Source: Alphaproteobacteria bacterium (GTDB lineage Bacteria > Pseudomonadota > Alphaproteobacteria > Rhodobacterales > Rhodobacteraceae). From it: a stretch of 8,783 nucleotides of DNA. The position numbers and the translations under genes are program-made. Of the stretch, positions 1-5,352 are shown piece by piece (positions within the stretch are counted from its first letter, which is position 1; every line of letters begins with the position of its first letter). The stretch lies in NCBI GenBank assembly GCA_030425945.1, contig JAUHZL010000096.1:1-8783 (forward strand). The letters are read 5' to 3'. Under the pieces are notes generated by a model. It was not told the DNA's origin. It made no database searches and worked only from the letters and a program-made list of their open reading frames with translations.

Positions 1-18
1 GCCGGGGGGTGGACTTTG

Positions 19-40
19 CTCGACATCGTCTCGACATTCG
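19..40 (+). repeat. Two 11-bp direct repeats upstream of the membrane winged-helix gene
   Basis: Two head-to-tail units of 11 bases begin at 19 and 30. Both begin CTCGACAT, followed by a variable three-base tail (CGT, then TCG). The core resembles the ACCGACGT core of the repeats at 790-844: CGAC and the following T line up in the same register. They end about 30 bases before the ATG at 71, where a regulatory site would be expected. With only two copies in GC-rich DNA, chance is possible, and the window starts too close to show further copies upstream. A role as an autoregulatory site is inference. Confidence 0.4.
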
Positions 41-70
41 GACCGGAAGGACTGAACGAGAGACGGGCCG

Positions 71-772
71 ATGCCGGACAATACTATCTCCGCTTCTGAA
101 ACGCTCCGGACCGGCAACCGCGTCATCCAGTTCGGCATCGCGGCCATCGTCCTGATCCTCGGGCTGGCCGCGGTCGGCCTGTTCCGGGCGCTGCCGGATG
201 CCAACGCGTTCAACGCCCGCGTCGAGAGACTGTTCATCGAAAGCGACCTGACCTCGCCCGCCGAGATCACGCTGCTGGAGATCCTCGCGCAGTCCGGGAC
301 CGCGTTCTCGGAAACGCTGATGTCCTACCGGATCGTGATCTTCGTGCTGCTGGTCTTCTCGACGGCGCTGCTGATCGCGTCGCTGGTGTTCCTCGTCACG
401 CTGCTGGCCCTGAACCGGCGGGTCAGCCAGATCAACAAGCAGGGCATCCAGGTCGGCTCGCTGCTGATCTCGCGCGCCGAGCGCGTCGTGGTCATCAACG
501 ACATGGAGTTCAAGCTGACGGAGGCCGCGATCGAGACCCTCGCGGTCCTGGCCGAGGCGCGGATGGACGGTGACATCCTGACCGGCGCGCAGCTTGAGGC
601 CGTGATCCAGGGCCGCAGCGAATCCGATTGCGAGGAGGCCGCCGGGGCCACCCGCATCAAGCGCCTGCGCGATTCGCTGGGCAACCAGATGGTCGCCGAG
701 ATCCTCGTGAAGAACATCTCGCGGCAGGGCTACGTGCTGGCCATCGACAAGAGCGTGATCCGCATGGTCTGA
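71..772 (+). CDS. Two-TM membrane protein with C-terminal OmpR/PhoB-like winged-helix domain
   Basis: This 233-residue protein is probably a membrane-bound transcription regulator. What is visible: a short N-terminal tail with R13 and R17, TM1 at about 18-39, a roughly 45-residue hydrophilic loop (42-87), TM2 at about 88-113 followed by R116/R117, then a soluble domain. Positive charges put both ends in the cytoplasm and the loop in the periplasm. Residues about 139-224 match the OmpR/PhoB effector pattern: a beta strand (RVVVINDMEFKLTE), a leucine-rich helix, an LTGAQL helix, a recognition helix with R195-I-K-R-L-R-D-S-L-G, and a closing hairpin ending QGYVL. There is no receiver domain. GAGAGA at 58-63 supports the ATG. 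The order (TM first, winged helix last) is the reverse of ToxR/CadC. The adjoining 11-bp repeats on both sides suggest its targets. DNA binding is inferred from fold resemblance only, and a signalling or structural role remains possible. Confidence 0.8.
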   Translation: MPDNTISASETLRTGNRVIQFGIAAIVLILGLAAVGLFRALPDANAFNARVERLFIESDLTSPAEITLLEILAQSGTAFSETLMSYRIVIFVLLVFSTALLIASLVFLVTLLALNRRVSQINKQGIQVGSLLISRAERVVVINDMEFKLTEAAIETLAVLAEARMDGDILTGAQLEAVIQGRSESDCEEAAGATRIKRLRDSLGNQMVAEILVKNISRQGYVLAIDKSVIRMV

Positions 773-789
773 GCCGGGCTGGCCCGGGC

Positions 790-844
790 ACCGACCCCGC
801 ACCGACGCGATACCGACGTTGCACCGACGTGATACCGACGTCGC
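790..844 (+). repeat. Array of five 11-bp direct repeats upstream of kbl, candidate operator
   Basis: Five contiguous units start at 790, 801, 812, 823 and 834. Each has a seven-base core, ACCGACG (ACCGACC in the first), plus a four-base tail: CCGC, CGAT, TTGC, TGAT, TCGC. The period is exactly 11, about one helical turn, so every core faces the same side of DNA. A seven-base core plus four-base spacer repeated head-to-tail is the layout of Pho-box type sites bound by OmpR/PhoB winged helices. The array lies wholly between the stop of the winged-helix gene (772) and the kbl start (900), ending 55 bases before the ATG and followed by a run of five T. The period is not a multiple of three and the DNA is not coding. 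An operator function is inference. Confidence 0.75.
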
Positions 845-899
845 TTTTTGTCCCTCCGGCCCCGCCGACTCGTGCCAGACTGGCCGCGACGGAGGTGCC

Positions 900-2087
900 A
901 TGACCCATCCCTTTCTCGACCACCTGACCGCCACCCTCGCCGGGATCGAGGCCGACGGCCTGACCAAGCGCGAGCGCCTGATCACCTCACCGCAATCGGG
1001 CCGGGTGACCATCGGCGGACGCGAGGTCATCAACCTGTGCGCCAACAATTACCTGGGCCTGGCCGATCACCCGGCGCTGATCGAGGCCGCCGGGCAGGCG
1101 ATGGCCGACCACGGGTTCGGCCTCGCCTCGGTCCGGTTCATCTGCGGCACGCAGGATCTGCACCGCGCGCTGGAGGAGCGCCTCGCCCGGTTCCTCGGCA
1201 TGGACGACGCGATTCTCTTCGCGGCCTGTTTCGACGCCAACGGCGGCCTTTTCGAACCCCTGCTCGGCCCCGAGGATGCCGTGGTCTCGGACAGCCTGAA
1301 CCACGCCTCGATCATCGACGGCATCCGGCTATCGAAGGCGCGGCGATTCCGATATGAAAACAGGGATCTGGACGCGCTGGAGGCGGCGCTGACCGAGGCT
1401 CGCGCAGGCGGGGCGCGGCATATCCTGATCGCCACGGACGGCGTGTTCTCGATGGACGGAACGCTGGCCCCGCTGCCGGGAATCCGGGCACTGGCGGACC
1501 AGTTCGGCGCGCTGGTGATGGTGGACGACTGCCATGCCACGGGGTTCCTGGGGCCCAAGGGCGAGGGCACGCCGGCGCATCTGGGCACCCGGGCCGACAT
1601 CCTGACCGGGACGCTGGGCAAGGCGCTGGGCGGGGCGCTGGGCGGCTACGTCGCCGGGCCGCAGCCGGTGATCGACCTGCTGCGCCAGCGCGCCCGGCCC
1701 TATCTCTTTTCCAATGCCCTGCCGCCCGCGATCACGGCGGCCGGTCTCGCCGCGCTCGAGCTCGTCGAGGCGGGTCACGACCTGCGCGCGCGGCTCTTCG
1801 ACAATGCCGCGCACTGGCGGGCGGGCCTGACGGCGGCGGGGTTCGACCTGATCCCGGGCGCGCATCCGATCATCCCGGTGATGCTGGGCGAGGCCCGCCT
1901 GAGCCAGCAGATGGCTGCCCGGCTGTTCGAGAAGGGCGTCCATGTCGCGGGGTTCTTCTACCCGGTGGTGCCGCACGGGACCGCCCGCATCCGCACGCAG
2001 ATGAGCGCGGCGCTGACCCGGGACGATCTCGACAGGGCGTTGCAGGCCTTTGCCGAGGCCGGGCGTGAAACGGGGGTGCTGGCATGA
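900..2087 (+). CDS. kbl: 2-amino-3-ketobutyrate CoA ligase (glycine C-acetyltransferase)
   Basis: This PLP enzyme of the alpha-oxoamine synthase family cleaves 2-amino-3-ketobutyrate with CoA to glycine and acetyl-CoA, the second step of threonine catabolism. The 395-residue product is close to the E. coli enzyme (about 398) and collinear with it. Recognisable blocks include VINLCANNYLGLADHP, GFGLASVRFICGTQ, CFDANGGLFE, LNHASIIDG, ATDGVFSMDG, VDDCHATGF (residues 208-216) and TGTLGKALGG, where K241 is the PLP lysine. The C-terminal block GFFYPVVPHGTARIRTQMSA is also typical. E. coli has Ser where this protein has Cys211 (DDSHA). The start at 900 is set by GGAGG at 891-895 and by matching the E. 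coli N-terminus; an in-frame ATG at 819 would run through the repeat array and lacks support. The tdh gene follows directly, so the two are almost certainly co-transcribed. Confidence 0.97.
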   Translation: MTHPFLDHLTATLAGIEADGLTKRERLITSPQSGRVTIGGREVINLCANNYLGLADHPALIEAAGQAMADHGFGLASVRFICGTQDLHRALEERLARFLGMDDAILFAACFDANGGLFEPLLGPEDAVVSDSLNHASIIDGIRLSKARRFRYENRDLDALEAALTEARAGGARHILIATDGVFSMDGTLAPLPGIRALADQFGALVMVDDCHATGFLGPKGEGTPAHLGTRADILTGTLGKALGGALGGYVAGPQPVIDLLRQRARPYLFSNALPPAITAAGLAALELVEAGHDLRARLFDNAAHWRAGLTAAGFDLIPGAHPIIPVMLGEARLSQQMAARLFEKGVHVAGFFYPVVPHGTARIRTQMSAALTRDDLDRALQAFAEAGRETGVLA

Positions 2088-2090
2088 GGA
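2086..2090 (+). promoter_or_regulatory. Shine-Dalgarno that decides the tdh start
   Basis: GAGGA sits five bases before the ATG at 2096 and overlaps the kbl stop codon (TGA, 2085-2087). The alternative ATG at 2084 overlaps the kbl stop and would place this Shine-Dalgarno inside the gene. Starting at 2096 gives 341 residues, the same as E. coli Tdh, with catalytic residues at identical numbers. The overlap suggests that translation of tdh is coupled to termination of kbl. Confidence 0.7.
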
Positions 2091-2095
2091 ACACG

Positions 2096-3121
2096 ATGCA
2101 GGCGCTGGTGAAACCCGCGCCGGGTCCGGAACTGGTCCTGCGGCAGGAGCCGGTGCCCGAGATCGGGCCGGAGGACGTGCTGATCCGGGTGAAGAAGACA
2201 GGCATCTGCGGCACCGACATCCATATCTGGCAATGGGACGACTGGGCCGCGCGCACCGTGCCGACGCCGCTGATCACCGGGCACGAGTTCGCGGGCGAGA
2301 TCGTCGACATGGGGCGGCTGGTCGAGGGGCTGGAGATCGGGCAGCGCGTGTCGGGCGAAGGGCACCTGATCGGCAAGACCTCGCGCCAGAGCCGCGCAGG
2401 CAAGTTCCACCTCGACCCCGCCACCCGCGGCATCGGCGTGAATGAACAGGGTGCCTTTGCCGAATACCTGCGCCTGCCCGCCTTCAACGTGGTGCCGCTG
2501 CCCGACGCCATCGACGACGAGATCGGCGCGATTCTCGATCCGCTGGGCAACGCGGTCCACACCGCCCTGAGCTTCGACCTGATCGGCGAGGATGTGCTGG
2601 TGACCGGGGCTGGTCCCATCGGGATCATGGCGGCCGCCGTCGCCCGGCATGTCGGCGCGCGGCACGTGGTCATCACCGACGTGAACCCGGACCGGCTGGC
2701 GCTGGCCGAGCGGGTCGCGGACGTGCGGGCGGTCGATGTGCGCACCACCGACCTGCGCGACGTGATGCACGAGCTGGGCATGAAGCAGGGGTTCGACGTG
2801 GGGCTCGAGATGTCGGGGAACCAGGCTGCCCTCGACCAGATGGTCGAAACGCTGACCATGGGCGGGCGGATCGCCTTGCTGGGCATCCCGCCGGGCAAGA
2901 GCCCGGTGGACTGGTCGCGCATCGTGTTCAAGGCGATCACCCTCAAGGGCGTCTATGGCCGCGAGATCTTCGAGACCTGGTACAAGATGATCGCGATGCT
3001 GGAGAACGGCCTCGACGTGCGCGGCGTGATCACCCATCGCTTCCCGGTGGCCGAGTATCGCGCGGGGTTCGAGGCGATGCTGTCCGGCAGCAGCGGCAAG
3101 GTCGTGCTGGACTGGACCTGA
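2096..3121 (+). CDS. tdh: L-threonine 3-dehydrogenase lacking the structural-zinc cysteines
   Basis: This medium-chain NAD-dependent dehydrogenase oxidises L-threonine to 2-amino-3-ketobutyrate, the substrate of Kbl encoded just upstream. From the ATG at 2096 it has 341 residues, exactly the E. coli length, and residue numbers coincide. Catalytic features are present: C38 in ICGTD, H63-E64 in GHEFAGE, and H90 in GEGH. The Rossmann motif G171-A-G-P-I-G176 is followed by D195 in ITDVN, which favours NAD+ over NADP+. FDVGLEMSG, GRIALLGIPP and GVYGREIFETWYKM are characteristic of Tdh. The oddity is the lobe at 93-107: E. coli C93, C96, C99 and C107 are here G, S, S and D, without any length change. 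The structural zinc should therefore be absent, while the catalytic zinc site remains. An in-frame ATG at 2084 would add four residues. Assignment as Tdh is firm from identity and operon context. Confidence 0.95.
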   Translation: MQALVKPAPGPELVLRQEPVPEIGPEDVLIRVKKTGICGTDIHIWQWDDWAARTVPTPLITGHEFAGEIVDMGRLVEGLEIGQRVSGEGHLIGKTSRQSRAGKFHLDPATRGIGVNEQGAFAEYLRLPAFNVVPLPDAIDDEIGAILDPLGNAVHTALSFDLIGEDVLVTGAGPIGIMAAAVARHVGARHVVITDVNPDRLALAERVADVRAVDVRTTDLRDVMHELGMKQGFDVGLEMSGNQAALDQMVETLTMGGRIALLGIPPGKSPVDWSRIVFKAITLKGVYGREIFETWYKMIAMLENGLDVRGVITHRFPVAEYRAGFEAMLSGSSGKVVLDWT

Positions 3122-3137
3122 GGCCCGCGAACCCCGA

Positions 3138-3166
3138 TTGACGGAGGTCGGGCAAGGGCAGATAGC
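3138..3166 (+). promoter_or_regulatory. Possible sigma70-type promoter before the transporter gene
   Basis: TTGACG at 3138-3143 (five of six consensus bases) is followed after 17 bases by GATAGC at 3161-3166 (three of six, with the central ATA). Transcription would start near 3173, giving a leader of about 26 bases to the ATG at 3199. The spacing is ideal but the -10 is weak, so this is tentative. It would separate the transporter from kbl-tdh; readthrough from tdh is equally possible because no terminator is visible between them. Confidence 0.35.
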
Positions 3167-3198
3167 GCTGACAACAGTCGCCCGCCCGAGGACCTCCC

Positions 3199-4224
3199 AT
3201 GCCCATCGCCGCCATCCTGCGCTCGACCCTGTTCTGGTCGGGCTCGGTGACCTTCGTGCTGCTCGGACTGATCGGCGCGCTCTATGGCCCGGCGCTGCCC
3301 GCGCTGGCGCGGACCCATGCGCTGGGAACGGCAGAGGCCGGGCTGATCGTGGCCGTCCACAACGGCGGCGGGCTGCTGGGACTGGTGCTCAGCGCGGCTT
3401 TCGGGGCGGTCAGCGCGCGGCAGGCAATGGCGCTGGCGCTGGTCGGGGCGGGCCTGATCGCCACCGGCCTCGGCTGGCCGGTCACGCTGCTGGGCGCGCT
3501 GGTGCTGGGATCGGGCTACGCTCTGGCGGCGGCGGTGCTGAACCGGCGGTTCCTGACCGAGATGGGCCCGCGCGGTCCGGCGATGCTGGGCTTCGTCAAC
3601 GCGGTCTTCGCCATCGGCGCGATGGGGGCACCGGTGCTTCTGGCGGCCCTCGGCGGGGTGCCGGCGCAGGCCGCGGCCCCGATCGACCTGCGCGCGGCGC
3701 TGAAGCGGCCGGGGGTCATGGCGCTGGGGGCGCTTGGCGTGGGGGTCGAGACCTCGGTCGTCGGATTCGGGCCGGTCGGTCTGATCGCGCGCGGCATGGC
3801 CGAGGCCGACGCGGCGGCGCTGATCTCGGGGTTCTTCGCCTGCTTCCTCGTCGGGCGCCTGTCGCTGGTCTGGATCGCGGTGCGTGTTGCGCCGCGCTAC
3901 CTGCTGGGGGGCGCGTTCGGCCTGACGGGGGCGCTGCTGATCGCGGCGCAGATGGGGCCGCCGCAGATCGTCTTCGCGCTCGCCGGGGCTCCGGTCGGCA
4001 TCCTGTTCCCGGCGTATTTCTACGTTGCGAGCCGGCGCCTCGGCGAGGGGGGCCGCGCGGCGGCACTGATCATGGCGGCGGTCTACGTCGGCGCGATCCT
4101 GACCCCGGTCGCCATGAGCCTTGTGATCGCGGAACTGGGCGCCGGGGCCCTGTTTCCGGCGCTGGCAGTTCTCGCGCTGGCGGGTGCGGCGGGCAGCCTG
4201 AGCCTGCGCCGCGCCGCGGTCTGA
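3199..4224 (+). CDS. MFS-type transporter, short, about 11 TM helices
   Basis: This 341-residue protein is almost wholly hydrophobic and fits the major facilitator superfamily. Estimated TM helices lie at 11-34, 47-69, 74-93, 95-115 and 126-151, then 172-194, 204-226, 232-252, 255-275, 284-308 and 311-335. The acidic/aromatic start of TM1 (GALYGPALPAL), the TM2 region (HNGGGLLGLVLSAAFG) and the TM5-like stretch (GFVNAVFAIGAMGAP) look like MFS repeats. TM6 seems missing: TM5 runs into a short hydrophilic linker, VPAQAAAPIDLRAALKRPG, and then the TM7-like helix. Typical members have 12 helices and about 380-400 residues. GAGGA at 3188-3192, six bases from the ATG, fixes the start. The gene lies between threonine catabolism and a PLP enzyme, but the substrate cannot be inferred with confidence; amino-acid or metabolite export or import are both open. 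Confidence 0.8.
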   Translation: MPIAAILRSTLFWSGSVTFVLLGLIGALYGPALPALARTHALGTAEAGLIVAVHNGGGLLGLVLSAAFGAVSARQAMALALVGAGLIATGLGWPVTLLGALVLGSGYALAAAVLNRRFLTEMGPRGPAMLGFVNAVFAIGAMGAPVLLAALGGVPAQAAAPIDLRAALKRPGVMALGALGVGVETSVVGFGPVGLIARGMAEADAAALISGFFACFLVGRLSLVWIAVRVAPRYLLGGAFGLTGALLIAAQMGPPQIVFALAGAPVGILFPAYFYVASRRLGEGGRAAALIMAAVYVGAILTPVAMSLVIAELGAGALFPALAVLALAGAAGSLSLRRAAV

Positions 4225-4245
4225 GGGCCGGGGTGGTCCTTTCGC

Positions 4246-4268
4246 GCCGGATCGTGTCTGATCCCGGC
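4246..4268 (+). promoter_or_regulatory. Imperfect inverted repeat in the leader of the PLP enzyme gene
   Basis: GCCGGATC (4246-4253) and GATCCCGGC (4260-4268) form an 8-bp dyad with one bulged C and a six-base loop, GTGTCT. It lies between the transporter stop and the Shine-Dalgarno at 4275. No T-run follows, so it is not a good intrinsic terminator. It could be an operator or an mRNA hairpin; GC-rich DNA yields such dyads by chance, so confidence is low. Confidence 0.3.
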
Positions 4269-4286
4269 ACAGGCGGAGGACGGATC

Positions 4287-5246
4287 ATGGCGGCATACGG
4301 CAGCATTCTCGGCGCCATCGGCAACACGCCGTCGGTCTGGCTGGACCGGATCGTCCGGGAGGCCGGTGTCGAGGGGCGTATCCTCGCGAAGCTCGACCAT
4401 CTCAATCCCGGCTTCTCCAAGAAGGACCGCGCGGCGCTGGGCATCCTCGAACTGGCCGAGATCGCGGGGATGATCCTGCCCGGTCAGACGGTGGTGGAAC
4501 TGACCAGCGGCAACATGGGCACGGGCCTCGCCATTGTCTGCGGGATCAAGGGCTATCCCTTCGTCGCGGTGATGAGCGCGGGCAACTCGCCCGAGCGGGC
4601 CGCGATGATGCGGGCGCTGGGCGCCGAGGTCGTTCTGGTGCCGCAGGCCGCGGGGGCGGTGCCGGGCGAGGTGTCGGGCGACGATCTCGCGCTGGTCGAG
4701 GCCGAGGCGCAGCGCATCACGACCGAGCGGCAGGCGTTCCGCGCCGACCAGTTCGCCCATCCCGGGAACGCGGCGGCGCATGCCTCGGGCACCGCGCGCG
4801 AGCTCTGGGCCGACAGTGGCGCAGCGCTCGACGCCTTCGCCGATTTCGTCGGGTCGGGCGGCACGCTCGCCGGGACCGCGCGCGGCCTGAAGGACCTGAA
4901 CCCGGCCCTGCGCGCCTACGCGGTCGAGCCGGAGGGGGCCGCGGCGCTGTCCGGCGCGGCGGTCACCCGGCCCGGCCACCCGATCCAGGGCGGGGGCTAT
5001 GCCATGCCCGCGCTCGACCAGCTGGACCCCGGCCTGATCGACGGGTTCCTGACCGTGACCGGCGACGAGGCCCGCGAAACCGCCCGCAAGCTGGCCCGGT
5101 TGGAAGGGGTCTTCGGCGGCTTCTCGGCGGGCGCGAACGTCGCGGCGGCGCTGAAGCTGCTGGCCGGGCCGGAGGCGGGCAACCGGATCGCCGTGGTGAT
5201 CTGCGACAGCGGGCTGAAGTATCTCTCGACCGACCTCTGGGGATGA
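4287..5246 (+). CDS. Cysteine synthase-family PLP enzyme (fold type II)
   Basis: This 319-residue protein belongs to the cysteine synthase/cystathionine beta-synthase family, which performs beta-replacement or beta-elimination on serine-type substrates. Visible motifs in order: GAIGNTPSVWLDR near the N-terminus; LNPGFSKKDRAA, with K46 the expected PLP lysine; TSGNMGTGLA at 73-82, the substrate-carboxylate loop; G189-S-G-G-T193, the phosphate-binding loop; and C306-D-S-G-L-K-Y at the C-terminal pyridine-nitrogen region. The length is typical of CysK/CysM (about 300-320). Differences from CysK include NPGFSKKDR instead of NPSFSVKCR and TSGNMG instead of TSGNTG, so O-acetylserine may not be the true substrate. 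GGAGGA at 4275-4280, six bases from the ATG, fixes the start. No sulfur-assimilation gene is in view. Family is confident; exact reaction is not. Confidence 0.85.
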   Translation: MAAYGSILGAIGNTPSVWLDRIVREAGVEGRILAKLDHLNPGFSKKDRAALGILELAEIAGMILPGQTVVELTSGNMGTGLAIVCGIKGYPFVAVMSAGNSPERAAMMRALGAEVVLVPQAAGAVPGEVSGDDLALVEAEAQRITTERQAFRADQFAHPGNAAAHASGTARELWADSGAALDAFADFVGSGGTLAGTARGLKDLNPALRAYAVEPEGAAALSGAAVTRPGHPIQGGGYAMPALDQLDPGLIDGFLTVTGDEARETARKLARLEGVFGGFSAGANVAAALKLLAGPEAGNRIAVVICDSGLKYLSTDLWG

Positions 5247-5284
5247 GCCCGGCGCCCATGCTGCATGTGCGACGAAGCTTTGTG

Positions 5285-5314
5285 TTGACATCGTTGCAAT
5301 CGCAACGATATCGA
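5285..5314 (+). promoter_or_regulatory. Promoter of the homogentisate operon
   Basis: A perfect -35 hexamer, TTGACA, lies at 5285-5290. Weak -10 candidates follow at 5307-5312 (GATATC, 16-base spacer) or 5309-5314 (TATCGA, 18-base spacer). Transcription would begin near 5320, about 33 bases before the hmgA ATG. The region is also locally the most A+T-rich stretch in the window. A further small dyad, CGTGA-CGT-TCACG (5320-5332), lies near the expected start point. Confidence 0.6.
5290..5309 (+). promoter_or_regulatory. Palindromic operator in the hmgA promoter
   Basis: ATCGTTGC (5290-5297) and GCAACGAT (5302-5309) form a perfect 8-bp inverted repeat around a four-base centre, AATC. The dyad starts on the last base of the -35 box and fills the spacer to the -10, so a bound dimer would block RNA polymerase. 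The TTGC-N4-GCAA core is the kind of site bound by MarR-family dimers, and homogentisate operons are commonly controlled by local repressors. The regulator is not in this window, so its family is inference. Confidence 0.65.
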
Positions 5315-5352
5315 CGGGGCGTGACGTTCACGCTCTCGGGGGAGGCCGACCG

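Noticed and set aside
774..787. Hairpin CCGGG-CTGG-CCCGG just after the winged-helix gene as a terminator
   Set aside because: The stem is only 5 bp and no T-run follows directly; the T5 run at 845-849 is too distant to act with it.
790..844. CRISPR-like or minisatellite array
   Set aside because: Units are 11 bases with no spacers, far too short for CRISPR. A neutral minisatellite is possible, but exact helical phasing and position before kbl make a binding array more likely.
819..899. In-frame upstream start for kbl at 819
   Set aside because: It would translate part of the 11-bp repeat array, has no good ribosome binding site, and adds 27 residues not present in the family.
1958..3037. 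Long minus-strand open frames opposite kbl and tdh
   Set aside because: They are antisense shadows of two confidently identified genes and have no plausible start signals or domains.
3138..4286. In-frame N-terminal extension of the PLP enzyme (702-codon open frame)
   Set aside because: The upstream part is an out-of-frame reading of the transporter gene, of low-complexity Gly/Arg/Ala composition. The ATG at 4287 has a strong Shine-Dalgarno and starts at the family N-terminus.
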